A stretch of DNA of 64,000 nt from Tepidibacter mesophilus. Lineage in GTDB: Bacteria; Bacillota; Clostridia; Peptostreptococcales; Peptostreptococcaceae. Both the position numbers and the translations under genes were made by a program. The notes beneath the pieces are model-generated. The model saw nothing but the letters and a program-made list of their open reading frames with translations, was not told the origin of the DNA and did not search any database. Shown here piece after piece: positions 46,003 to 55,165 of the stretch. Positions within the stretch are counted from its first letter, which is position 1. Each line of letters starts with the position of its first letter. The stretch spans positions 62,001 through 126,000 of the forward strand of contig NZ_BDQY01000005.1 in NCBI RefSeq assembly GCF_002724055.1. Direction: 5' to 3'.

Positions 46003-47208
46003 TTATAAATCAAATCCTTTTGCTATTACATTTATTGCTTTCCCTTTGTCCCTTGGATCTATAGTGTAGGATATGCTTATCTCCGAAGTTGTAACTTGCT
46101 TAAATTCAATATCATTGTCTGCAAATATTTTAAATACCTTAGCTGCAACTCCAGATTGATTCACCATGCCTATCCCAACAACAGATATCTTAGTTATATT
46201 ATCTTCCTCGGATATTTCTATGTCTTGCATTTCTTTTTTCAATTCATTTATTACCTCATGAATAATATATATATCCTCTTTAGATGTAGTAAAAGAAACA
46301 TTAACATATCCATCATTAGGTGCTGTTTGACTTATCATGTCTACATTAACATTATTTTTTGATAATTTATCAAATATAGTCGCTATATTTTTACAACTAT
46401 ATAAAACATTATTGATAGTAATCATCAAAACATCATCAGTAGTCGTTAGACCCGTTATTACTTTTTGCTCCATATTTTCATCATACTCCTTTATATAAGT
46501 TCCTTTTATATTTCCTTTATTTAGTGCTACATAAATAGGTATATTATACTTAAATCCAATTTCAACTGCTCTTGTCTCCATTACACCAGCTCCTAAACTT
46601 GACAATTCCATCATCTCCTCATAACTTATATAGTCTAATTTTTTAGCCGTTGGATAAGCTCTAGGATCAACTCCATAAATACCTTCTACATCAGTATATA
46701 TTTGGCAAGTACAATTAAGTTTTGCAGCTAAAGCAACCGCTGTAGTGTCAGATCCTCCTCTTCCCAAAGTAGTTATATCTCCATTTTCATTTATACCTTG
46801 AAATCCTGCTACAACAACTATTTTTCCTTCTTCTAAATGTTTTTTTATAATATTAATATTAATTTCTGCAACACGATTTTTAGTATGAAGTCCTTCTGTT
46901 TTTATTCCTGCTTGAAAACCAGTTAGTGATATTGAATTGTGTCCTTGTTCTTTAAATATCATTGATAATAACGAAATAGAAACTTGTTCTCCCGTAGCCA
47001 TCAGCATATCTAACTCTCTTTTGCATGGATTTTGTGAAATTTCTTTAGCCATTTCAACAAGTTTATCAGTGCTTTTCCCCATAGCAGAAACTACAACTAC
47101 CACATCGTTTCCTTTTTCTCTTTCATCTATTACTCTTTTTGCAATATCTTTCATACTATCTATACTTCCTACAGAAGTTCCACCGTATTTTTGAACTATT
47201 ATAGCCAT
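46003..47208 (-). CDS. lysC: Aspartate kinase (lysine-type)
   Basis: Phosphorylates aspartate. 401 residues: VQKYGGTSVGSIDSMKDIA, LGRGGSDTTAVALA in the kinase domain and two C-terminal ACT domains (~265-400; ITKISVVGIGMVNQSGVAAKVF) for amino-acid feedback. The size matches aspartokinase II of Bacillus. Lysine-riboswitch control suggests a lysine-responsive isozyme. AAAGGGGGC precedes the ATG. Confidence 0.95.
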   Translation of the reverse strand: MAIIVQKYGGTSVGSIDSMKDIAKRVIDEREKGNDVVVVVSAMGKSTDKLVEMAKEISQNPCKRELDMLMATGEQVSISLLSMIFKEQGHNSISLTGFQAGIKTEGLHTKNRVAEININIIKKHLEEGKIVVVAGFQGINENGDITTLGRGGSDTTAVALAAKLNCTCQIYTDVEGIYGVDPRAYPTAKKLDYISYEEMMELSSLGAGVMETRAVEIGFKYNIPIYVALNKGNIKGTYIKEYDENMEQKVITGLTTTDDVLMITINNVLYSCKNIATIFDKLSKNNVNVDMISQTAPNDGYVNVSFTTSKEDIYIIHEVINELKKEMQDIEISEEDNITKISVVGIGMVNQSGVAAKVFKIFADNDIEFKQVTTSEISISYTIDPRDKGKAINVIAKGFDL

Positions 47209-47228
47209 ATCAATTGCCCCCTTTAATT

Positions 47229-48530
47229 TTAAAATAATATATCATTTCTAATAAGATCTTCGTATGTTTCTCTCTTAACTGCAAGTCTTGATTGACCATC
47301 TCTAACGAACACTACCGATGGCTTTAAAATTCTATTATAATTGCTAGACATACTATAATTATATGCACCAGTGCTTAAAACAGCTAACACATCATTTCTT
47401 TCAACTTTTGGTAATTCAATATCTTTTATTATAATATCTCCAGATTCACAACATTTACCTCCAACAGTATATATTCCTTCATATTCGTAATTCATTTTAT
47501 TGGCAACAACCGCTTCATATTTAGCATCATATAATGCTGTTCTTGGATTATCAGTCATACCTCCATCAACAAATATATATTCTTTTCCTGAATATGTTTT
47601 TTTAGTTCCTCCTATTTTATAGAGTGTAGTTCCTGCATTAGCTACTATTGCTCTTCCTGGTTCTATCATTATCTTTGGAAGCTTTATATTATTTTTTTGT
47701 GTTACATCTTTTATTAACAGAAGCATATTATTAAGACATTTTTTTATATCAATTTGCTCATTTTCATCAGTATAGTGTACCCCGAATCCTCCACCTAAAT
47801 TTAATTCTTCAGTAGCAAAATCATTCTTATCCTTCATTTCTTTTATAAATTCAAACATAACTAATACACTTGAATAAAATGACTTTTCCTCAAAAATTTG
47901 AGAACCTATATGACAATGAAACCCCTTCAATTTCACTCTATCACTCATTTGAAATTTATTTATTATAAAATGAATTTCATCACTAAATATCGATTCCCCA
48001 AACTTTGAATCATTTTTAGAAGTCTGAATATACTCATGAGTATGTGCATCTATCCCGGGATTTACCCTTAATAATACATCTATTTTTTTATCTAATTCTT
48101 CACATAAATTTTCTAATAAGTCTAATTCTTGTCTATTATCTACTATTATTCTGCCTACACCCGATTTGATAGCCATAGTTAATTCTTCTTCTGTTTTATT
48201 ATTTCCGTGCATATATATTTTATTTGGAGGAAAATTTGCTTTTAATGCTGTATATAGTTCTCCTCCAGATACAACATCTAAACTTAAGCCTTCATCTTTT
48301 ATGATTTTGCATATAGCTAAATTTAAAAATGCTTTAGAAGCATATATTACTTCAGTATCAATTTCTTTGACTGAAAAACTTTCATTAAATAATTTACAAT
48401 TATTTCTAACTAATTCTTCATCTACCACATATAATGGGGTTCCAAATTCTTTTACTAAATTAACAGCATCACAATTACCAATTTCTAAATTACCTTTGTT
48501 ATTTATATTCATTGTTCCAAATAGTTCCAT
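47229..48530 (-). CDS. lysA: Diaminopimelate decarboxylase
   Basis: Last lysine step: meso-diaminopimelate to lysine plus CO2. 433-residue PLP barrel enzyme; PLP-Lys in VIYASKAFLN (~65), HCHIGSQIFE, GGGFGVHY, EPGRAIVANAG and catalytic Cys in GGKCCESGDII. First gene after two lysine riboswitches. AAAGAGGTG precedes ATG 48530. Confidence 0.96.
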   Translation of the reverse strand: MELFGTMNINNKGNLEIGNCDAVNLVKEFGTPLYVVDEELVRNNCKLFNESFSVKEIDTEVIYASKAFLNLAICKIIKDEGLSLDVVSGGELYTALKANFPPNKIYMHGNNKTEEELTMAIKSGVGRIIVDNRQELDLLENLCEELDKKIDVLLRVNPGIDAHTHEYIQTSKNDSKFGESIFSDEIHFIINKFQMSDRVKLKGFHCHIGSQIFEEKSFYSSVLVMFEFIKEMKDKNDFATEELNLGGGFGVHYTDENEQIDIKKCLNNMLLLIKDVTQKNNIKLPKIMIEPGRAIVANAGTTLYKIGGTKKTYSGKEYIFVDGGMTDNPRTALYDAKYEAVVANKMNYEYEGIYTVGGKCCESGDIIIKDIELPKVERNDVLAVLSTGAYNYSMSSNYNRILKPSVVFVRDGQSRLAVKRETYEDLIRNDILF

Positions 48531-48581
48531 TATACAGTCACCTCTTTCATATATGTTTTCACTTTTCCTAATTCTTTATAA

Positions 48582-48622
48582 ACAAAAAGCAGTTATGAGC
48601 AAAAGGCACTCATAACTGCTTT
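48582..48622 (-). terminator. Lysine riboswitch 1 terminator
   Basis: AGCAGTTATGAG and CTCATAACTGCT with loop TGCCTTTTG, then T residues. The loop's CCTTTTGC is complementary to GCAAAAGG just after the aptamer, a probable antiterminator. Confidence 0.9.
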
Positions 48623-48677
48623 ATACAAAACAAAAATTTATTTTATACAAAAACAATAATTCCTTTTGCCCCAACAT

Positions 48678-48836
48678 GATAAGTCCTCCTTTAGAAAATT
48701 GGGCTATTTTCTAAAGACAGTACTATGCTTATTCAACATAGTCCCAATACATAAAATCATATGTATTTCGGCGGTTGGACCTTTCCTATGCATCTCTATG
48801 CACATAGTACTAATTACAACCGCGGCCTCTATATCA
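48678..48836 (-). ncRNA. Lysine riboswitch 1 (lysA-proximal)
   Basis: Minus strand shows L-box core elements: ATAGAGGC-CGCGG, AGTACTATG, GAAAGGTCC, AACCGCCGAA, TTGGGACTATG, TTGAATAAGC and ACTGTC, then a P5 hairpin CTTTAGAAAAT/ATTTTCTAAAG, and GGAGGACTTATC closing P1. Lysine binding should favour the terminator and switch off lysA-lysC-asd-dapB. Confidence 0.88.
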
Positions 48837-48865
48837 TATTGTTTACATTATTTTATTTTTAGATA

Positions 48866-48904
48866 TAAAAAAACAGTTATGAGCAAAAGGCACTCATAAC
48901 TGTT
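48866..48904 (-). terminator. Lysine riboswitch 2 terminator
   Basis: ACAGTTATGAG and CTCATAACTGT with the same loop as the first copy, then seven T. Confidence 0.9.
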
Positions 48905-48962
48905 TTATACAAAACTAAAATACTGTTTTATAAGAAAACATCTATTCCTTTTGCCCCAACAT

Positions 48963-49118
48963 GATAAGTCCTCCTTTAGAAAATTGGGCTATTTCCTAAA
49001 GACAGTACTATGCTTATTCAACATAGTCCCAATACATAAATCTATGTATTTCGGCGGTTGTCCCTTTCCTGTATATAATTTATATACTTTACTCTTTACA
49101 ACCGCGGCCTCTATATCA
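48963..49118 (-). ncRNA. Lysine riboswitch 2 (promoter-proximal)
   Basis: A second full aptamer with the same core elements and its own expression platform, 127 bases upstream of the first. P3/P2 loops differ in length (TGTATATAATTTATATAC region), while core and P5 are nearly identical. Transcription meets this copy first. Confidence 0.88.
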
Positions 49119-49152
49119 CATTGTTTATATTATTTTTTATAATGAGTAGGAA

Positions 49153-49181
49153 ATTATATTCCTATTTAAATTGCAGATAAA
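49153..49181 (-). promoter_or_regulatory. Possible lysA operon promoter
   Basis: Minus-strand -10 TATAAT (49153-49158) with 17-base spacing to a weak -35 TTTATC; about 30 bases upstream of riboswitch 2. Confidence 0.4.
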
Positions 49182-49344
49182 TATAATTTACGTTACGAAT
49201 TTCAAAAAAATTTACATTTAAAATCTTTCCAAGAAAATTTTTTATATTTTCTGATTAATTGCTTAAAAGAATTCTAACAGATATTATACCAAGAGTCAAC
49301 AATATTTTTTAATTGTTTTATTAAATCTCTAATTTATAAATTGA

Positions 49345-50022
49345 TTATAGTATATCTTCTGGACTTCCTATTTTAACAATCTCCCCTTCTTCTAAAAGTA
49401 TTACTCTGTGAGCTATATTTATTGCATCTTCTTTGTCATGTGTAACAAAGATACATGTTATTCCTGATTTATCTATTATTTTTTTTAACTCTTTTCTTAT
49501 TTTACTCTTCAAATCTGCATCTAAATTACTAAATGGTTCATCCATTAAAAGAAGAGATGGTTGTGGTGCTAAAGCTCTAGCTAATGCTATTCTTTGCTGT
49601 TGCCCTCCACTTAATTCATGCGGGTACCTTTTTTCGTAACCTTCCAACTCTACTAAATTTAAGACTTCTTTTACTCTTATTTCTTTTTCTTTTGATTGCA
49701 TATTTTTAAGACCAAACTTTATATTTTGACCAACTGTCATATGAGGAAATAGAGCATAATCTTGAAATACCATTCCAACACCTCTTTTTTCTGGTTGTAG
49801 AAAATAATCTTTATCAACTAGAACCCTATCATCTACTTTTATATACCCTAAACTTGGAGTTTCAAGACCAGAAATCAATCTAAGAATTGTACTTTTTCCA
49901 CTTCCACTTTGTCCTAAAATAGCAATTATTTCTCCTTTCTTTATACCTACACTAAAATTATCTATATTTTTTTCTTTTGAATTCTTATAATTAAAGTCTA
50001 TATTTTTAATATCAATATACAT
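49345..50022 (-). CDS. fbpC: Ferric-iron ABC transporter ATPase
   Basis: 225 residues: Walker A GQSGSGKST (~38), Q-loop FQDYALFPH, signature LSGGQQQR, Walker B LLLMDEP and switch VTHD. It lacks the C-terminal regulatory domain of longer FbpC proteins. The ATG overlaps the permease stop (TAATG). Works with the two genes upstream. Confidence 0.9.
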   Translation of the reverse strand: MYIDIKNIDFNYKNSKEKNIDNFSVGIKKGEIIAILGQSGSGKSTILRLISGLETPSLGYIKVDDRVLVDKDYFLQPEKRGVGMVFQDYALFPHMTVGQNIKFGLKNMQSKEKEIRVKEVLNLVELEGYEKRYPHELSGGQQQRIALARALAPQPSLLLMDEPFSNLDADLKSKIRKELKKIIDKSGITCIFVTHDKEDAINIAHRVILLEEGEIVKIGSPEDIL

Positions 50023-51659
50023 TAGACACTCTCCTTATCCCCTATTTTATAAAATAAATAAATCGAAACAAAGCTGATTATAATTATTACAAGAGACGGT
50101 ATAGATGATTCTGGAATCATTTCATCATTTGCATATTCAAAAACCTTTGTAGGTAATGTATTAAAATTAAAAGGTCTTAAAATCAAAGTAAGAGATAATT
50201 CTTTTAAAACATCTACAAAAACTAATAAAAAAGCACTAAGTACGGCCGGCTTTATCATTTTTAAATCAACCTTAAAAAAAGTTTGAGTTACACTCATTCC
50301 CAACATTCTAGATGCTTCAAAAAACTTCTTACCTATTTTTTCAAAACCAGACTCTATAGAATTATATCCAACAGCTAAAAACCTTATCATATAAGCAAAT
50401 ATAAGCATAACAAGGCTAGTACTTAGTAACATTTTTTTCGAATCACTATCTATTATTTTGTATATCCAGTAAAAATTATTATCTATTTTTATAAAAAACA
50501 TTATTACACTTATAGCTATTACAGCAGCTGGTATAGAATAGCCTATTAGTGTAGCCTTTGAGTATACTTTCGAAATAAAATTTTCATTTATTCTACAGTA
50601 ATTAGCTATTACTACAGCCATTGCAACAACAAGACTTGCAGAAATTACTGCTACTGAGAATGAATTAAATATAAGCGTTAAAAATTGAATATTTAATATT
50701 TTTTTATAAGTTAATCCACTCCAATAAATTAACTGGCTCGCAGGTATTAGAAAACCAATACTAAATATAAAAAAACAATATCCAAATGCTAAATTAGATT
50801 TAAATCCTTTAAGCCTTATTCTTGATATAGGTTTTATTTTAGTAGTTGTATAGCTGAATCTCTTATTTCCCCTTAAAAATTTTTCAGATACAAGTATGAT
50901 TATAACTATTAACATCAATACACCAGATAATCTAATTGCAGAATCCGTATCTCCCATACCAAACCAAGTTTTGAATATAGCTGTACTGAATGTAGGTATT
51001 CCAAAGTATTGAACAACACCATAATCATTTAAAACTTCTAACACAACAAGACTTGTTCCACCTATTATAGCTCCTCTAGAAATAGGCATTACTACCAATA
51101 AAAAAATATCTATTAAATTTCTTCCTAGAACTCTAGAATTTTCTATTAAAGCTGCTGATTGTTTTTCTAAAAAAGATCTAGTAATTATATATACATACGG
51201 AAATAACGATACTGTAAATATAAATACGGCTCCTTTTATAGACATAATATCAAAGTATTTCTGATCTATTTGCATATTAAAACTATTTCTCAAAGATGTT
51301 TGAACAATACCTGTATAATTAAGTATTCCATTATAAGTATATGCTCCTATATAAGATGGTATTGAAAGAGGTAAAATAAGCCCCCATTTAAAAAATGATC
51401 TCATAGGAAATTCATATACTGATATAATCCATGCCAAACTTACTCCTATAATAACTGTAAATAAACCCGTAAAAATAACTAAAGTCATAGAATTTAAAAT
51501 ATAATCCTTCAACATATATTCTTTTATATGAAACCAATTTTCATTTGGTTTTTGAAAAATACTCATAAATATATTTATATTAGGCATTATAATCAAAGCT
51601 ATGAATACAAAGCTTAATAACGACCATATATTGAGATTTTGCTTTCTGCATTTAATCAA
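50022..51659 (-). CDS. fbpB: Ferric-iron ABC transporter permease (fused)
   Basis: About 545 residues with two consecutive permease halves (around twelve helices), as in FbpB/SfuB. EAA-like loops occur at ENSRVLGRNLIDIFLLVVMP and FFEASRMLGMSVTQTFFKVDL. I favour TTG 51659, nine bases after AAGGAAG; GTG 51680 has no ribosome site. A hairpin before the gene probably lowers its expression relative to fbpA. Confidence 0.9.
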   Translation of the reverse strand: MIKCRKQNLNIWSLLSFVFIALIIMPNINIFMSIFQKPNENWFHIKEYMLKDYILNSMTLVIFTGLFTVIIGVSLAWIISVYEFPMRSFFKWGLILPLSIPSYIGAYTYNGILNYTGIVQTSLRNSFNMQIDQKYFDIMSIKGAVFIFTVSLFPYVYIITRSFLEKQSAALIENSRVLGRNLIDIFLLVVMPISRGAIIGGTSLVVLEVLNDYGVVQYFGIPTFSTAIFKTWFGMGDTDSAIRLSGVLMLIVIIILVSEKFLRGNKRFSYTTTKIKPISRIRLKGFKSNLAFGYCFFIFSIGFLIPASQLIYWSGLTYKKILNIQFLTLIFNSFSVAVISASLVVAMAVVIANYCRINENFISKVYSKATLIGYSIPAAVIAISVIMFFIKIDNNFYWIYKIIDSDSKKMLLSTSLVMLIFAYMIRFLAVGYNSIESGFEKIGKKFFEASRMLGMSVTQTFFKVDLKMIKPAVLSAFLLVFVDVLKELSLTLILRPFNFNTLPTKVFEYANDEMIPESSIPSLVIIIISFVSIYLFYKIGDKESV

Positions 51660-51689
51660 ATTAGCACACTTCCTTTTCACATATTATTA

Positions 51690-51725
51690 AAAGCCGCATA
51701 TTGTAAAAAACAATATGCGGCTTTA
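51690..51725 (-). terminator. Hairpin between fbpA and fbpB
   Basis: AAAGCCGCATATTG and CAATATGCGGCTTT make a 14-bp stem with a short T-run; partial termination would leave more binding-protein mRNA. Confidence 0.75.
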
Positions 51726-51731
51726 TATTAA

Positions 51732-52784
51732 TTACTTCCAACTAATTTCATTAAATATCTCTACTGCTCTTTTATTGTTCTCTCCTAATTTATTCAAACT
51801 TATATCCTGAGTTTTAAACTCGCCCCATGATTTTAATAATTCTGAAGGCTCTACATTAGGATTTACAGGATATTCGTAGTTTGCTTCAGCAAATACACTT
51901 TGAGCTTTCTCTTGTGATAAAAATTCAATAAATTTAACTGCATTTTCTTTATTATTAGCATCTTTAGTAACTCCAGCACCACTTATATTTATATGAGTAC
52001 CAGTAGTATCTTGATTTGGGAAGAACACACTCACTTGCTCTCCTACTTTTACTTCTTCTGGATCTGATGAATTTAGTAATTTACCTAAGTAATAAGTATT
52101 CATTATAGCTATATCACCTTCACCAGCTACAACTGCTTTAGCTTGATCTCTATCATTTCCTTCTGGCTCTCTTGCCATATTATCAACTAATCCTTTTGCC
52201 CATTCTTTAGCTTTATCTTCTCCATTTATTTCAATAAAAGATGCAAGTAAAGATTGGTTATAAGTATTTGATGATGATCTTACTAATATTTTCCCCTTCC
52301 ATTTAGGGTTAGTTAAATCTTCATAAGTAGATAATTCTGATGGGTTAACTCTATCTTTAGAGTATACTATAACTCTTCCTCTTTTAGTCAATCCATACCA
52401 CGAATTATCTTTATCTCTTAAATTTTCTGGAACATTCTTATTTAAAACTTCACTTTCTACAGACTGTAATAAGTCTTGAGATTTAGCTCTATGTAATCTT
52501 CCAGCATCTGCTACTATAAGTACATCAGCTTCTGTATCTTCACCTTCTCTATCAAGTCTTTCAATTAATTCGTCATCTTTTCCTTCAACAACATTTACCT
52601 TTATACCTGTCTCTTCTGTAAATAATTTATAAAGTTCTTTATCTGCGTCATAATGTCTAGATGTATATACATTAACTACTTTTTCTTCATTACCCCCTGT
52701 ACTCTCTTGCTTCGTAGTACAACCTACAAGCAATACTATTGAAAATGCCACAGTTAAAAAAGTTAATAATAATTTCTTTTTCAT
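51732..52784 (-). CDS. fbpA: Ferric-iron-binding lipoprotein
   Basis: 350-residue extracellular binding protein of the Fbp/Fut family. Lipobox LLVGC (~22), then VNVYTSRHYDADKELYKLFTEETGIKVNV, which is typical of the iron-binding group; a Tyr pair near AIMNTYYLGKL (~230) is where these proteins ligate Fe3+. A Fur box overlaps the promoter. AGGAGG-type site before the ATG. Confidence 0.92.
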   Translation of the reverse strand: MKKKLLLTFLTVAFSIVLLVGCTTKQESTGGNEEKVVNVYTSRHYDADKELYKLFTEETGIKVNVVEGKDDELIERLDREGEDTEADVLIVADAGRLHRAKSQDLLQSVESEVLNKNVPENLRDKDNSWYGLTKRGRVIVYSKDRVNPSELSTYEDLTNPKWKGKILVRSSSNTYNQSLLASFIEINGEDKAKEWAKGLVDNMAREPEGNDRDQAKAVVAGEGDIAIMNTYYLGKLLNSSDPEEVKVGEQVSVFFPNQDTTGTHINISGAGVTKDANNKENAVKFIEFLSQEKAQSVFAEANYEYPVNPNVEPSELLKSWGEFKTQDISLNKLGENNKRAVEIFNEISWK

Positions 52785-52860
52785 ACCTTAATTCCTCCTT
52801 AGTTTATGTAATTAGTATAGATAATTATTTTTAAGCGATATTAATTATCAATTTCCCTTT

Positions 52861-52889
52861 CATAATGATAATAACTCATTATCATTATG
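52861..52889. promoter_or_regulatory. Fur box
   Basis: CATAATGATAAT and ATTATCATTATG are perfect 12-base inverted arms around AACTC, matching the GATAATGATAAT Fur motif. It covers the spacer and -10 of the fbpA promoter. Confidence 0.88.
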
Positions 52890-52896
52890 ATGTCAA
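52868..52896 (-). promoter_or_regulatory. fbpA promoter
   Basis: Minus-strand -35 TTGACA (52891-52896), 17-base spacer, -10 TATTAT (52868-52873), overlapped by the Fur box. Confidence 0.8.
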
Positions 52897-52954
52897 CTTC
52901 ATTTCTCATGTAATGTTTTCCCAATTCAAAATAATTTTAGTTTCCTCGCAAACT

Positions 52955-52982
52955 AAAAACCCGCTGTATAACAGCGGGTTTA
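52955..52982 (-). terminator. Terminator of the acetyltransferase gene
   Basis: AAACCCGCTG-TTATA-CAGCGGGTTT followed by T residues on the minus strand. Confidence 0.92.
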
Positions 52983-52985
52983 TAT

Positions 52986-53429
52986 CTACTTACTATAAAG
53001 CATCTCTATATGTTCAATCTCATCTTCTAAGTAAACATCAGATACTTCTTTAAATCCTAAACATTTATAAAAATCAACCAAATACTTTTGTGCAGATATT
53101 CGTATAGATTTCTCTTTTAGTTTTGTCTCTATATAGTCAATGGCTATTAACATCATTTCTCTAGATAAACCTTTTTTTCGTCTATCTTTTGATACTAGAA
53201 CTCTTCCTACAGATACCTCATCATAAGATATTCCTCTAGGTATTATTCTTAAATAACATAATATCTCTCCATTATCTTCTAAAAACAAATGATATGACTT
53301 TTCATCTTTCCCATCGCAATCTTGGTAAGGACATTGTTGTTCCAAGACAAAAACTTCACTTCTAATTTGTAAAATTTTATATAATTCTTGTATCTTTAAT
53401 TCTTCAAATTTTTTCAATACCCAATTCAT
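52986..53429 (-). CDS. ElaA-like GNAT acetyltransferase
   Basis: 147-residue N-acetyltransferase. The N-terminal IRSEVFVLEQQCPYQDCDGKD is the hallmark of the ElaA group; the acetyl-CoA loop is in VGRVLVSKDRRKKGLSREMM. The substrate of this group is unknown. Single gene with its own terminator. Confidence 0.88.
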   Translation of the reverse strand: MNWVLKKFEELKIQELYKILQIRSEVFVLEQQCPYQDCDGKDEKSYHLFLEDNGEILCYLRIIPRGISYDEVSVGRVLVSKDRRKKGLSREMMLIAIDYIETKLKEKSIRISAQKYLVDFYKCLGFKEVSDVYLEDEIEHIEMLYSK

Positions 53430-53592
53430 AAATTATCCTCCTCAATAATGCATAAACTGTTCCCCACGTTAAATATTAGCAAACATACATTTTTTATTCA
53501 ATAGAACTAAATGTTCATTTTAAAATTTATCATATTTTCTGTCAAAAAGTAAATAATATGTATATGATATATTAACAAAAGAAGGTGATATT

Positions 53593-54444
53593 GTGAAAAA
53601 TATAGGTTTAATACTACCAGGTGGAGGAATGAGAGGTGTTTATACATCAGGTGTTATAGATTTTTTTATAGAAAAAAGAATAAGATTTCCATATACTATA
53701 GGTGTTTCAGCTGGAGCTTGTAATGGCTCTGCTTATATTTCTAATCAACATGGATTTGGAAAAATATTTTACACTAAATATTTAAACGATAAAAGATATC
53801 TAAATTTTAAGAATTTATTTGTACAAAATAAATCAATTCTAGGTATGGATTTTATATTCGATGAAATTCCAAATAATCTAGAATTGTTCGATTTCGATTC
53901 TTTTAATAAGGCTCCCGAAAAATTAATTATAACTGCTACTAATTGTGTAAACGGTAAATCTGTATATATAGATAGGCACAATTGTGATGACTTATTAAAA
54001 GCTATAAGAGCTTCTTGTAGTTTGCCTTTTGTCAGTCCTATTGTAGAATATTCAAATATGCAGCTTTTAGATGGCGGACTTTCAGATCCAATACCTATAA
54101 AAAAATCTCAAAATGATGGAAATACTAAAAATATAGTAATTCTTACTAGTGAAGATGATTCAAGTAGAAAACCTAAATATATAAAAAAACTCGCTAAAAA
54201 ATTTTATTCAGACAACAATGCTCTAATACAAGCTATAGATAATTGCTACGATATATATAACGATTCATTAAAATATGTTAATGAGCAAGAAAAAGATGGT
54301 AAAGCATTTGTTATATCTCCAAGCCAATCTATAAAATTGAATACAATAGATAAAAATCATAAAAATATAAATAATTTATATAATCTAGGATATAAAGATG
54401 CTTCAAGCTCATATAGCAAGATGATTAACTACATTAAAAACTAA
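53593..54444 (+). CDS. Patatin-like phospholipase
   Basis: 283-residue acyl hydrolase of the YjjU/patatin group. Oxyanion loop LPGGGMRGVYTSG at the start, nucleophile in GVSAGACNGSA (~40) and the dyad Asp in DGGLSDPIPIK (~160) are present. No signal peptide, so probably acts on membrane lipids from the cytoplasm. Starts at GTG 53593 after GAAGGTG. First plus-strand gene of the window. Confidence 0.9.
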   Translation: MKNIGLILPGGGMRGVYTSGVIDFFIEKRIRFPYTIGVSAGACNGSAYISNQHGFGKIFYTKYLNDKRYLNFKNLFVQNKSILGMDFIFDEIPNNLELFDFDSFNKAPEKLIITATNCVNGKSVYIDRHNCDDLLKAIRASCSLPFVSPIVEYSNMQLLDGGLSDPIPIKKSQNDGNTKNIVILTSEDDSSRKPKYIKKLAKKFYSDNNALIQAIDNCYDIYNDSLKYVNEQEKDGKAFVISPSQSIKLNTIDKNHKNINNLYNLGYKDASSSYSKMINYIKN

Positions 54445-54460
54445 AATTCGCTTAATGCTA

Positions 54461-54490
54461 AAGGGGGACTACAAATGTAGTCCCTATTTA
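54461..54490. terminator. Bidirectional terminator between convergent genes
   Basis: GGGACTAC-AAAT-GTAGTCCC stem shared by the patatin gene and the convergent unknown gene. Confidence 0.82.
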
Positions 54491-55020
54491 ATTACTTCTA
54501 TAAGCTTTTCCTTTATGAAATCCTTTATATCCATATCTTCTATAGTCACTTTAGTTTCATCAAATAAATCAGGCTTTACTCTAAAAAAATTAACTATAAG
54601 CTTTTCACCTTCTATTTTATATACATCATGGTTCCAAGGTACGAATACTACTTCAAGCTCCTCGTAGTCAGAATTATTATTTTCATTCAATTCATCTATT
54701 ATAGAATTTAGATTCAGTATCTTAACAGGCGCTACCATCATATTAGTATAATCTAAATCCTCCATCATCCACATATTATTATTCCAAAATTTTCTAGATT
54801 TTTTGCTTTTAGTATTTAATAACTCTACATTTGATATTGCACTTAAAACAGACCTAACTGCTTCATCATTAAATTCCTCATCATATATAAGCTTCATATC
54901 ATCGTACTGCGATATATCATTTATATAATTTTCGCCAACCTTCTCTTTTTCACTTGTAGCCTGCCAAAAATAGAGCATACTCTCTATAACATCTAATTTA
55001 ACCTTTATCCTTTTAATCAC
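54484..55020 (-). CDS. Unknown protein, Asp/Glu-rich
   Basis: 178-residue soluble acidic protein with no signal or membrane segment. Features: KLDVIESMLYFWQATSEKEKVGE at the start, a Trp/Met-rich stretch (KFWNNNMWMMEDLD) near the middle, and EVVFVPWNHDVYKIEGEKLIV later. I have only a faint memory of a treponemal namesake and assign no function. GTG 55020 is preceded by AGGGGG; an ATG 21 bases earlier has no site. Confidence 0.75.
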   Translation of the reverse strand: MIKRIKVKLDVIESMLYFWQATSEKEKVGENYINDISQYDDMKLIYDEEFNDEAVRSVLSAISNVELLNTKSKKSRKFWNNNMWMMEDLDYTNMMVAPVKILNLNSIIDELNENNNSDYEELEVVFVPWNHDVYKIEGEKLIVNFFRVKPDLFDETKVTIEDMDIKDFIKEKLIEVIK

Positions 55021-55165
55021 AATAAATCCCCCTTGACTCAAATTTTCTATATATTCATTATATTATATATACTAATTTTACACTATAGATTAATGGTAAA
55101 AACATGTAATTATATAGTATAATTGACCTATATAACTCTATTCTTTCAAAAGGGGGAAGACTTTT

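Noticed and set aside
48621-48677. Small frame MLGQKELL... with a perfect AGGAGG site in lysine riboswitch 1 (a shorter one in copy 2)
   Set aside because: The AGGAGGACTTATC stretch is the conserved 3' side of the lysine aptamer, and the second copy stops after six codons, so the peptide is probably not selected.
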